NCBI GenBank assembly: GCA_964568355.1
Contig: CAZMRK010000370.1
Location: 1 to 5,597, forward strand
Origin: JAJPJX01 sp964568355
GTDB taxonomy: Bacteria; Acidobacteriota; Terriglobia; Bryobacterales; Bryobacteraceae
Direction of reading: 5' to 3'
Length of the DNA stretch: 5,597 bases
Shown here piece after piece: positions 1 through 5,597 of the stretch; within the stretch, counting starts at the first letter, position 1, and every line of letters starts with the position of its first letter. The notes under the pieces were generated by a model, which was given only the letters and a program-made list of their open reading frames with translations, was not told the DNA's origin and did not search any database. The translations under genes were made by a program, and so were the position numbers.

Positions 1-945
1 GCAATTGGTGCCGTACGTCGCCGTCTCCGGATCGTCCAGGCCGTAGAGCTTCTTGGTCGCCTCGGATTCCTTGGTCAGGTCTACGGCCTCAGGCCCTGCC
101 GATTGCATCTGGTAAGCCAGCTCATACGCGCCGATGCGCGCCTCCAGCTCCGAGTCGTCGGCATTGCGGGACGCATAGCTCTGGTTCAGTTCTTTCAGAA
201 AATCGAGCTTACTGCGCTGCTGCTGGTCCGTCGTGCCGGCCGGCGGTTTCAAATGCAGAATCGGCGTGTCGCCAGTGCGGAACAGTGTGCCTTGGTAGGT
301 GGCCGGCAGAAAACCGGAGCTCCAGTTCTTCGGTCCGCCCACCGGCTCCCGGTCATCCAACATAATCACGAAAGTCGGCAGGTTGCGGTTGGCGCTGCCC
401 AACCCGTAGGTCACCCACGCGCCCATGGCGGGGCGGCCCGCCAGGATCGAGCCGGTATTCATCTGGCACACCGAACCCACGTGGTTCAGCCCGTCCGCCC
501 AGCAGGAGCGGATGACGGTAAGGTCGTCGACTTTCTTGGCGATCTCGGGGTACCAGTCCGATACCCACAGTCCGCTTTGCCCGTGCTGCGCGAAGGTTCG
601 CTGGCTGGGCATCAGGGTGTTGTTGCTGGTGCCCATGGCCGTAATCACCTTGCCGAAAGAAGCGGGCATTGGCTTGCCGGCCAGTTCCTGGAGTTTGGGT
701 TTGGGATCGAACAGGTCGATATGGCTGGGTCCGCCTTCCATGAAAAGCCAGATGACGGACTTGGCTTTGGGCTTGTAGTGCGGCGTTTTGGGCGCCAGAG
801 GATCCGGCACGACGCTGGCGGCTTGCAGCCGGCCTTCTTCGTGCAGCATGGACGCCAGGGCGATGCCGGCCAGGCCGCTGCCGGCCCGTGTGAAGAATTC
901 GCGGCGGCTACTTATGTTCCAGTGATGAGCAAGCTTCTGAACCAT
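1..945 (-). CDS. DUF1501 family protein, Tat-exported (3'-truncated by window edge)
   Basis: The frame is open from ATG at 945-943 to the left edge, giving the first 315 residues; family members usually run to about 450-490, so roughly a third is missing. A twin-arginine signal lies at residues 12-34 (SSRREFF, then a Gly/Ala/Leu segment), predicting export of a folded protein. Residues 63-82 carry the family hallmark VIWLFMEGGPSHIDLFDPK. Further DUF1501-typical stretches follow: a WYPEI...VDDLTVIRS block (about 132-147), GRPAMGAWVTYGLG, NLPTFVIMLDD, SSGFLPATYQGTLF, and ARIGAYELAYQMQ; the window ends at YGTNC. DUF1501 belongs to the alkaline phosphatase/sulfatase-like superfamily in domain databases, but its reaction is unknown. 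The start is supported by GAGG six bases upstream, overlapping the stop of the preceding DUF1549/DUF1553 gene eight bases away, so the two are probably co-transcribed and co-translated. Family assignment is secure; function is not. Confidence 0.95.
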   Translation of the reverse strand, partial: MVQKLAHHWNISSRREFFTRAGSGLAGIALASMLHEEGRLQAASVVPDPLAPKTPHYKPKAKSVIWLFMEGGPSHIDLFDPKPKLQELAGKPMPASFGKVITAMGTSNNTLMPSQRTFAQHGQSGLWVSDWYPEIAKKVDDLTVIRSCWADGLNHVGSVCQMNTGSILAGRPAMGAWVTYGLGSANRNLPTFVIMLDDREPVGGPKNWSSGFLPATYQGTLFRTGDTPILHLKPPAGTTDQQQRSKLDFLKELNQSYASRNADDSELEARIGAYELAYQMQSAGPEAVDLTKESEATKKLYGLDDPETATYGTNC

Positions 946-951
946 CGCTTT

Positions 952-956
952 CCTCA
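952..956 (-). promoter_or_regulatory. TGAGG stop/Shine-Dalgarno overlap before the minus-strand DUF1501 gene
   Basis: Read on the minus strand, the DUF1549/DUF1553 stop codon TGA runs directly into GG, forming GAGG six bases before the ATG at 945-943. The ribosome site of the second gene therefore overlaps the stop of the first, an arrangement that favours translational coupling. It also fixes the DUF1501 start. Confidence 0.7.
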
Positions 957-3203
957 ATTCACGTACACGAACTCATTGGAGTTCAGCAGCATGTGGCACA
1001 GGTCCACCATGGCTGCCGCGCGCGCCGGCTCAACGCCCGAAGGAAGGTTTTCCGGCATCGGCGGATGATCGTTCTTGGCCAGCCGCCCCGCCAGGATCGG
1101 CGTGTGCTGGTCCAGCCAGGAGAGCGCCATCTTCCGCTCTGCCTCGGTCGGCGTGCGCGAAAACGCCAGTTTCCAGGCCCGGTCCACCTGCTCCTCCGGA
1201 GTCAGGCCCTTGTCGTTCAGCACTCGCCCCGCGAAGGAGCGCGCCCAATCGAGCACCAGGTCGTTGTTCAACAGTTCGAGCGCCTGGGGCGCGGTCACCG
1301 TGCTGTTGCGCCGGCCGCAGCTTTCATGCGTATCCGGCATATCGAAAATCTCCAGCATGGGGTAACGCGTATTGCGCCGTACAAAGATGTATACGCTCCG
1401 CCGCGCCGCCTCGGATGGATCTTCGTCTTTCTTCCAGCCGCCGCGCGTTTCCACTCCGGGAGGCAGCGGCGGGAAGACGCCGGGGCCGCCCATCTTCAGG
1501 TTCAGCCGCCCGCTCACTTCAAGCGCCGCATCCCGCACCACTTCGCCCTCCAGGCGATGCCGGTTGTAGCGCCATACCAGCTTGTCCTGTGGATCCGCCT
1601 TTTCCGCCTCCGGATTGAACGCGGACGACTGCTGGTAGGTATTCGAAAGCAGAATCAGCCGGTGCAGCTTCTTGATGCTCCACCCGTTCTCGACAAAGGT
1701 GGCCGCCAGATAATCCAGCAGTTCCTTGTTGGCGGGCCGCTCGCCCATCATTCCGAAGTCGTTCGGCGTTCCTACGATTCCCTGGCCGAAATGATAGTGC
1801 CAGATGCGATTCACCATCACGCGCGAGGTTAAAGGATTCTGTGGGTCGGCCAGCCAATTGGCCAAAGCCATGCGCCGCCCCGTGGAATTCAGTGCGGCCG
1901 GTTGCACGATCTTCGCCGGCCCCGGGTCCAGAATCGAAAGAAAGCCCGGCTCCACCTCTTCGCCATAGGCATCGTAGACTCCACCTCTCAGCACGTATTC
2001 CTTGGGAGACTGACCGCCGTTGTCGATCATGGCCTGGGCCACGGGCAGATCCGGCGGTTTGATGCCGTCATACTTCGCCAGTTCGCCCGAAAGCTGCTTC
2101 CAGTGCTCGGCATCGGCGCCCTTCATCTTTTTGGCCGCCTCCTCCATGGTGTGGTTGAGCTGCGGCTTGGCCTTGTAGTACATCTGCCACTGAATCGGGG
2201 TCCGTTTTTCCGCCGAAGTGGTGATCGCGTCCTGGATCTCTTCAGGGAACTTGTCGAAGTTCTCCTTATACATCGCATCCAGATACGGCTTGGCGGCCTG
2301 ATCCATCTGCGCGCGAACGTCCCGCGTCTTGGCCTCCCAGACCGCGCGCTGGGCTTCGTATTGCTTGCGCTCCTGGCCGAAAACCAGCACCTCCTTGTCC
2401 TCGATGCGGGTATTGGCGAAAAAGGCCTGCAGGCGGTAGTAATCCTTTTGCAGGATTGGGTCGAACTTGTGGTCGTGGCAACGGGCGCAGCCGTAGGTCA
2501 GCCCCAGGAAGGCCGAGGAGACCGTGTCGGTGATGTCGTTGAGGATCTCCTGGCGCCGCTGCATCAGGTTGCGGGCATTGCTCTCGTCGGGGAAATGGCG
2601 ATTGAAACCGGTCGCAACCAGCGCCGCGGGATCGTTGGGGTACAACTCGTCGCCCGCGATCTGCTCTTTCATAAAGCGGTCGTACGGTTTATCGGAATTG
2701 AAGGACTGGATGACGTAATCGCGATACCGCCAGATGTTGGGGCGCGTCTCGTCGCTCTTGAACCCTTCGCTATCCGCGTAGCGCGCCACATCCAGCCAGT
2801 GCCGGGCCCAGCGTTCTCCGTAGCGGGGGGAAGCCAGCAGCCGGTCCACCACCTTTTCATAGGCGTCCGGAGAGCGGTCGCTCAAGAAAGCCTGCACCTC
2901 TTCCGGAGTGGGAACCAGGCCCGTCAAATCCAGGGTGACGCGGCGCAGCAGCGTAATCCGGTCAGCCGGGGGCGCCGGGCGCAGATTCTTCGATTCCAGC
3001 TTGGCGAGGATGAAAGCGTCCACCGGGTTCCGCACCCAGGCGCTGTCCTTCGGCACGGGCACGGCGGGCTTGACGACCTTTTGGATCGCCCACCACCGGC
3101 GCTGCATCGCGGTGAACTCTTTGTGGGATTCCGCGCTCCATGCTGCCGGAGTGGCCGCGGAGCCAAGAATACAAACTACCGCAAGGAACTGACCAGCCCT
3201 CAT
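954..3203 (-). CDS. DUF1549/DUF1553 (PSCyt2-PSD1) exported cytochrome-like protein, 749 aa
   Basis: Residues 1-24 form a Sec-type signal peptide (MRAGQFLAVVCILG..., cleavage near AWSA). DUF1549 (PSCyt2) spans about 57-265, with LLRRVTLDLTGLVPTPEEV, RHWLDVARYADSEGF, and one haem-c-type CxxCH motif, CARCH, at 239-243 (bases 2475-2489), followed by the typical DHKFDPI. A charged, partly helical linker (about 270-435) leads to DUF1553 (PSD1, about 440-749), seen in RRMALANWLADPQNPLTSRV, MVNRIWHYHFGQGIV, the R-RNTRYPMLEIFDMPD block, TAPQALELLNND, and the usual C-terminal end LLNSNEFVYVN. The N-terminal PSCyt1 domain of many planctomycete relatives is absent. I chose the start at 3203 because GGAGG lies 8 bases upstream, the signal peptide begins there, and a good promoter lies just before it; the open frame extends in frame to an ATG at 3308, but that lies upstream of the promoter. 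First gene of a two-gene operon with the DUF1501 gene. Likely a secreted haem protein of unknown reaction. Confidence 0.95.
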   Translation of the reverse strand: MRAGQFLAVVCILGSAATPAAWSAESHKEFTAMQRRWWAIQKVVKPAVPVPKDSAWVRNPVDAFILAKLESKNLRPAPPADRITLLRRVTLDLTGLVPTPEEVQAFLSDRSPDAYEKVVDRLLASPRYGERWARHWLDVARYADSEGFKSDETRPNIWRYRDYVIQSFNSDKPYDRFMKEQIAGDELYPNDPAALVATGFNRHFPDESNARNLMQRRQEILNDITDTVSSAFLGLTYGCARCHDHKFDPILQKDYYRLQAFFANTRIEDKEVLVFGQERKQYEAQRAVWEAKTRDVRAQMDQAAKPYLDAMYKENFDKFPEEIQDAITTSAEKRTPIQWQMYYKAKPQLNHTMEEAAKKMKGADAEHWKQLSGELAKYDGIKPPDLPVAQAMIDNGGQSPKEYVLRGGVYDAYGEEVEPGFLSILDPGPAKIVQPAALNSTGRRMALANWLADPQNPLTSRVMVNRIWHYHFGQGIVGTPNDFGMMGERPANKELLDYLAATFVENGWSIKKLHRLILLSNTYQQSSAFNPEAEKADPQDKLVWRYNRHRLEGEVVRDAALEVSGRLNLKMGGPGVFPPLPPGVETRGGWKKDEDPSEAARRSVYIFVRRNTRYPMLEIFDMPDTHESCGRRNSTVTAPQALELLNNDLVLDWARSFAGRVLNDKGLTPEEQVDRAWKLAFSRTPTEAERKMALSWLDQHTPILAGRLAKNDHPPMPENLPSGVEPARAAAMVDLCHMLLNSNEFVYVN

Positions 3204-3211
3204 CCATCCCC

Positions 3212-3216
3212 CCTCC
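3212..3216 (-). promoter_or_regulatory. Ribosome binding site GGAGG deciding the start at 3203
   Basis: On the minus strand GGAGG is followed by GGGGATGG and then the in-frame ATG at 3203-3201, a spacing of eight bases. A second ATG at 3207-3205 overlaps but is out of frame with the DUF1549 domain. The site supports 3203 over the in-frame ATG at 3308, which has no convincing Shine-Dalgarno sequence. Confidence 0.75.
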
Positions 3217-3234
3217 AGGGAGAGTTTGCCCAGG

Positions 3235-3263
3235 ATTATATCAAAAGGGACAAGGCCTGTGGA
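3235..3263 (-). promoter_or_regulatory. Sigma70-like promoter for the minus-strand pair
   Basis: On the minus strand a perfect -10 box TATAAT (3240-3235) lies 17 bases downstream of TCCACA (3263-3258), a 4/6 match to the -35 consensus. Transcription would start near 3228, leaving a leader of about 25 bases before the ATG at 3203. The optimal spacing, perfect -10 and position just before a strong ribosome site make this a good candidate, though it is inferred from sequence only. Confidence 0.65.
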
Positions 3264-3305
3264 AAAGTCCCGTTTCGCACAAAATGTCTTTGGGTTTAGC
3301 TGGGC

Positions 3306-3322
3306 CAATCCTCACCGGATTG
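3306..3322. repeat. Inverted repeat CAATCC-5 nt-GGATTG, possible operator
   Basis: Perfect 6-bp arms CAATCC (3306-3311) and GGATTG (3317-3322) flank TCACC. The right arm overlaps the first three bases of the plus-strand -35 box, so a dimeric regulator bound here could block that promoter. Arms this short can occur by chance, and no regulator gene is in the window, so this is only a candidate. It is not followed by a T-run, which argues against a terminator. Confidence 0.3.
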
Positions 3323-3349
3323 ACACCGAACCGCAAGAAATTTCATACT
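3320..3349 (+). promoter_or_regulatory. Sigma70-like promoter for the plus-strand pair
   Basis: A perfect -35 box TTGACA (3320-3325) is followed after 18 bases by CATACT (3344-3349), a 4/6 match to the -10 consensus. Transcription would begin near 3356, about 20 bases before the ATG at 3376. The spacer is AT-rich against the GC-rich background and contains the short palindrome GAAATTTC (3337-3344). Inferred from sequence only. Confidence 0.6.
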
Positions 3350-3364
3350 TTTAACAATTCACTC

Positions 3365-3370
3365 GGAGGT
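3365..3370 (+). promoter_or_regulatory. Ribosome binding site GGAGGT
   Basis: A full GGAGGT lies five bases before the ATG at 3376 and fixes the start of the plus-strand DUF1549/DUF1553 gene. Confidence 0.8.
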
Positions 3371-3375
3371 GGCGA

Positions 3376-5214
3376 ATGACCCGAGCCGGCGATGTTGCCC
3401 TGGGGCTGATGCTGAGTGCCGGTCTTCTGCTCTCCGGCGCGGACTCCGTGCCCAAACCCCGCGAGGAGTCGCTTTCCCCGGACCGCTTTGCGGATGCCCA
3501 CGCTCCGCTGTTCCGAAAACCTCAATCCCAGGATGCCGCTTCGCTCACCGAGCGCGTCGCCGGCAGCCTGCCTCCCCAGACTTCGCAGACCCGCTCCCCC
3601 CGCGCGAACTTCATCGATACCTTCGTTTTCGGCAAGATGGAGCGCGACCACATCCCCCACGCCCCGCTCGCCTCGGATGCCGAATTCCTGCGACGCGTCA
3701 CCCTGGATCTGACCGGACGCATTCCCACCCCGGACGAAATTCGCGCCTTCCTCGCCCATCCCGACCGCGATCAGCTCATCGACCGCCTCCTGCACAGCGA
3801 AGCCTACGTCGACAAGTGGGCCTACTTCTTCATGGATGTCTTCCGCGCCAACGGCAAGATGGGGCGCGGCATGAACCTGTTCCACTACTGGATGCAGGAA
3901 AACCTCCGTGTCGACCGGCCCTATGACGAAGTGGCGCAGTCCATCATCTCTGCCTCGGCCAAAAGCAATCATGTCGTAGCCGCCGCCAACGTAATCGCCC
4001 GCGAGCATGTGCAGGGGAAGCCGCAGCCCGACGACGGCAACGATCTCGGCATGGTGCACCAGCTCGACACCGACGACGAGCTCTCCGTGCTCTATGCCAA
4101 GACCTTTCTGGGCATCAATATTTCCTGCATCTCCTGCCACGACGGGCGCGGCCACCTGGAGAAAGTCAATGTCTGGCTGAGCCGCAGAAAGCGCTCGGAT
4201 TTCTTCCGCAATGCTGCTTTTCTGGGCCGCTCGCGCTACCTGATGTATTGGGAGGATGGCAAGCCGCAGTCCGGCGAATTCCTCATCGACGATCAGAACC
4301 CCGGCTATGACACGCGCGGCGCCAGCATGATCCGCGTGCCGCGCTTCGGAGGCCCCGGCGATCCGGCCTTTCTGCTGACCGGCGAAACGCCCCGGCCCGG
4401 GGCCGAACCCCGGGAGGAGCTTGCGCGGATGCTCACCGCCGACCCCCAGTTCGCCCGCGCCACCGTCAATCTGTTCTGGGCCAAACTGATGGGCTTCGGC
4501 ATCGTCGAGCCGTTCGACGAATTCGATCTCGCCCGGCAGGATCCGCGCAACGTCCCCGCCGGGTGGCAGCTTCAGCCGTCCCATCCCGAGCTGCTGGACG
4601 CCCTGGCCCGCGACTTCCGCGAGCACCATTACAGCTTGCGGCACCTGTTCGCCGCCATCTGCCGGTCGCGCGCCTACCAGCTTTCGGCGCGCTTTGAAGG
4701 CCAGTGGAAGGACGGGTACACCAAATACTACGCGCGCAAGTTCGTGCGCATGTTGACGGCCGAGGAGCTGCATGACGCCATCGTCCTCGCCACCGGGCGG
4801 CCGGGCAGCTTTTCTTATGGCGGCGGGAAGGCCGGCATGGCTATGCATCTGAGCGGCCCGGGCGGGTCCGGCGACGTGAAATACTTCATGCAGACCTTCG
4901 GCCAGTCCAACCGCAACAATCCCCCTCGCCCGCTGGCCGGTTCCCCCTTGCAGCCTCTGCTGCTCATGCAGTCGCCCGTGGTGACCGATCGTGTGCTCGC
5001 CGCAAAGGACAGCAAGGTGGAACGCCTGCTCGAAACGTATCCAACCGACAACGGCCGCGTGGTCGACGAGCTGTTTCTGGCCACGCTCTGCCGCCCGGCC
5101 TCCGCCGCCGAAAAACAGGTGGCGCTCGATGCCATGGCCCGCGACCGCGTGCGCGGCGCGCAGAACCTGCAATGGGCCCTGGTCAACCAGGTGGAATTTT
5201 TCTTCAACTATTGA
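3376..5214 (+). CDS. Divergent compact DUF1549/DUF1553 (PSCyt2-PSD1) exported protein, 612 aa
   Basis: Residues 1-22 form a short hydrophobic signal peptide (VALGLMLSAGLLLSGA), with no lipobox cysteine. A DUF1549 domain (about 75-260) is shown by EFLRRVTLDLTGRIPTPDEI at 103-122, LIDRLLHSEAYVDKW, RPYDEV, and a single CxxCH motif CISCH at 251-255 (bases 4126-4140). Unlike the minus-strand paralogue, HDHKFDPI is not conserved after it (HDGRGHLEKV). DUF1553 (about 347-612) is recognisable from ELARMLTADPQFARATVNLF, WAKLMGFGIVEPFDEFD, HPELLDALARDF, LFAAICRSRAYQLS, LTAEELHDAI, and the C-terminus LVNQVEFFFNY. The region between CxxCH and DUF1553 is about 90 residues against nearly 200 in the paralogue, explaining the shorter length. 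A Gly-rich stretch (481-499) interrupts DUF1553, and the usual R-RN-P-FD-PD block is replaced by FGQSNRNNPPRPLAGSPLQP. First gene of a pair with the DUF1501 gene 10 bases downstream. Family placement is firm; function is unknown. Confidence 0.93.
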   Translation: MTRAGDVALGLMLSAGLLLSGADSVPKPREESLSPDRFADAHAPLFRKPQSQDAASLTERVAGSLPPQTSQTRSPRANFIDTFVFGKMERDHIPHAPLASDAEFLRRVTLDLTGRIPTPDEIRAFLAHPDRDQLIDRLLHSEAYVDKWAYFFMDVFRANGKMGRGMNLFHYWMQENLRVDRPYDEVAQSIISASAKSNHVVAAANVIAREHVQGKPQPDDGNDLGMVHQLDTDDELSVLYAKTFLGINISCISCHDGRGHLEKVNVWLSRRKRSDFFRNAAFLGRSRYLMYWEDGKPQSGEFLIDDQNPGYDTRGASMIRVPRFGGPGDPAFLLTGETPRPGAEPREELARMLTADPQFARATVNLFWAKLMGFGIVEPFDEFDLARQDPRNVPAGWQLQPSHPELLDALARDFREHHYSLRHLFAAICRSRAYQLSARFEGQWKDGYTKYYARKFVRMLTAEELHDAIVLATGRPGSFSYGGGKAGMAMHLSGPGGSGDVKYFMQTFGQSNRNNPPRPLAGSPLQPLLLMQSPVVTDRVLAAKDSKVERLLETYPTDNGRVVDELFLATLCRPASAAEKQVALDAMARDRVRGAQNLQWALVNQVEFFFNY

Positions 5215-5216
5215 GG
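5212..5216 (+). promoter_or_regulatory. TGAGG stop/Shine-Dalgarno overlap before the plus-strand DUF1501 gene
   Basis: The TGA stop of the DUF1549/DUF1553 gene (5212-5214) runs into GG, forming GAGG eight bases before the ATG at 5225. It is the same junction layout as at 952-956 in the opposite pair and suggests translational coupling. Confidence 0.6.
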
Positions 5217-5224
5217 CGGGAACC

Positions 5225-5597
5225 ATGCAAGCGACTCGCAGAGATCTTCTGAAATTCGGCGGCCTGGGCCTGCTGGCGGCCTCGACCGACGCGGTTTGGC
5301 CTCTCCAAGTCGGCGCCACGGGGCCAAAGGTGCATCCTCGCGGCAGCGCGAAAAATGTCGTGTTTTACGAGATCTCGGGCGCCATCAGTCACGTCGAGTC
5401 CTTCGACTTCAAAGAGAATCCCGGAACGCCGAAGGACCTGGATGTCCGGCGTATCAACTCCGATGTCGCGCTCTCGCACCTGCTTTTCCCCCGCACGGAA
5501 CGCCATCTCAGCAAACTCGCCATTCTGCGTTCTATGCTGAGCCATGAAGAAGTCCACTTCCGCGGCCAGTATTACACCCAAACGGGACGGCAGCTCA
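5225..5597 (+). CDS. Divergent DUF1501 family protein, Tat-exported (3'-truncated by window edge)
   Basis: The frame is open from ATG at 5225 to the right edge, giving 124 residues, about a quarter of a typical DUF1501 protein. The N-terminus is a textbook twin-arginine signal: TRRDLLKFGGLGLLAAS at residues 4-20. Residues 44-63 align with the family's opening strand and motif, but as GAISHVESFDFK (52-63) where the minus-strand paralogue has GGPSHIDLFDPK. The later segment HLLFPRTERHLSKLAILRSM followed by SHEEVHFRGQYYTQTGR matches the DUF1501 pattern of a 'P.la...dklaiiRS' block followed by H and TG. The weaker motif match, together with the partner gene's divergence, suggests a distinct subfamily. 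The start is supported by the GAGG site and the Tat signal. The 10-base gap to the upstream gene implies an operon. Family call is good; function is unknown. Confidence 0.85.
   Translation, partial: MQATRRDLLKFGGLGLLAASTDAVWPLQVGATGPKVHPRGSAKNVVFYEISGAISHVESFDFKENPGTPKDLDVRRINSDVALSHLLFPRTERHLSKLAILRSMLSHEEVHFRGQYYTQTGRQL

Noticed and set aside
103..1068. A 321-codon open frame on the plus strand over the DUF1501 gene.
   Set aside because: The minus strand carries a canonical DUF1501 protein throughout this interval; the plus frame shows no family signature and spans the junction of two real genes.
3205..3207. An overlapping ATG two codons' distance closer to the ribosome site on the minus strand, next to a run of six C (3208-3213), raising the possibility of an alternative or frameshifted start.
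   Set aside because: It is out of frame with the DUF1549/DUF1553 protein and leads to an 81-codon frame without a recognisable domain; the in-frame ATG at 3203 has a suitable spacing and encodes a signal peptide.
3211..3222. Short palindromic sequence CCCTCCAGGG/CTCCAGGGAG around the minus-strand ribosome site, considered as an RNA hairpin hiding the Shine-Dalgarno sequence.
   Set aside because: The loop would be only two bases for the full arms, leaving at most a three-pair stem; too weak to support a regulatory structure.
1902..3299. A 465-codon open frame on the plus strand, antisense to the minus-strand DUF1549/DUF1553 gene.
   Set aside because: Same reasoning: no domain, low-complexity composition, and the opposite strand encodes a well-conserved protein with the full family motif set.
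3343..5319. A 658-codon open frame on the minus strand, antisense to the plus-strand DUF1549/DUF1553 gene and longer than it.
   Set aside because: It covers a gene with clear domains, signal peptide and ribosome site. The translated antisense product is rich in Ala, Gly, Val, His and Arg with no recognisable domain, as expected for a high-GC gene read backwards.
1..5597. Possible tRNA, rRNA, CRISPR array, insertion sequence, attachment site or intrinsic terminator.
   Set aside because: No repeated spacer pattern, no transposase-like protein, no terminal inverted repeats and no hairpin followed by a T-run were seen; nearly all of the window is accounted for by four protein genes.

Overview
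The window carries two divergent, mirror-image gene pairs on either side of one 172-bp intergenic region (3204-3375). Each pair is a predicted exported DUF1549/DUF1553 protein (Pfam PSCyt2 + PSD1, with a single CxxCH haem-c-type motif) followed closely by a Tat-exported DUF1501 protein. The whole window is dense, GC-rich coding sequence. Such gene pairs, often in many copies per genome, are typical of Planctomycetota, Verrucomicrobiota and Acidobacteriota of the Solibacter/Bryobacter type. Both proteins here lack the N-terminal PSCyt1 domain common in planctomycete versions, so I lean towards Acidobacteriota, but this is inference and could be wrong.

Layout: 1-945 (minus) is the N-terminal 315 residues of a canonical DUF1501 protein that runs off the left edge. 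954-3203 (minus) is its upstream partner, a 749-aa DUF1549/DUF1553 protein. 3204-3375 holds back-to-back sigma70-like promoters: a perfect TATAAT on the minus strand and a perfect TTGACA on the plus strand, with a 6-bp inverted repeat over the plus -35 box. 3376-5214 (plus) is a shorter, divergent 612-aa DUF1549/DUF1553 protein. 5225-5597 (plus) is the first 124 residues of a divergent DUF1501 protein that runs off the right edge.

How they may work together: in each pair the DUF1549/DUF1553 protein has a Sec-type signal peptide and would acquire haem c outside the cytoplasm, while the DUF1501 protein has a twin-arginine signal and would be exported folded. Both pairs have a TGAGG junction in which the second gene's Shine-Dalgarno core overlaps the first gene's stop codon, which suggests translational coupling and matched expression of the two partners. 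The biochemical role of this widespread pair is not established. Association with polysaccharide or sulfated-glycan catabolism has been suggested for these families, but nothing in this window fixes a substrate. I see no RNA genes, mobile elements, CRISPR arrays or convincing terminators.
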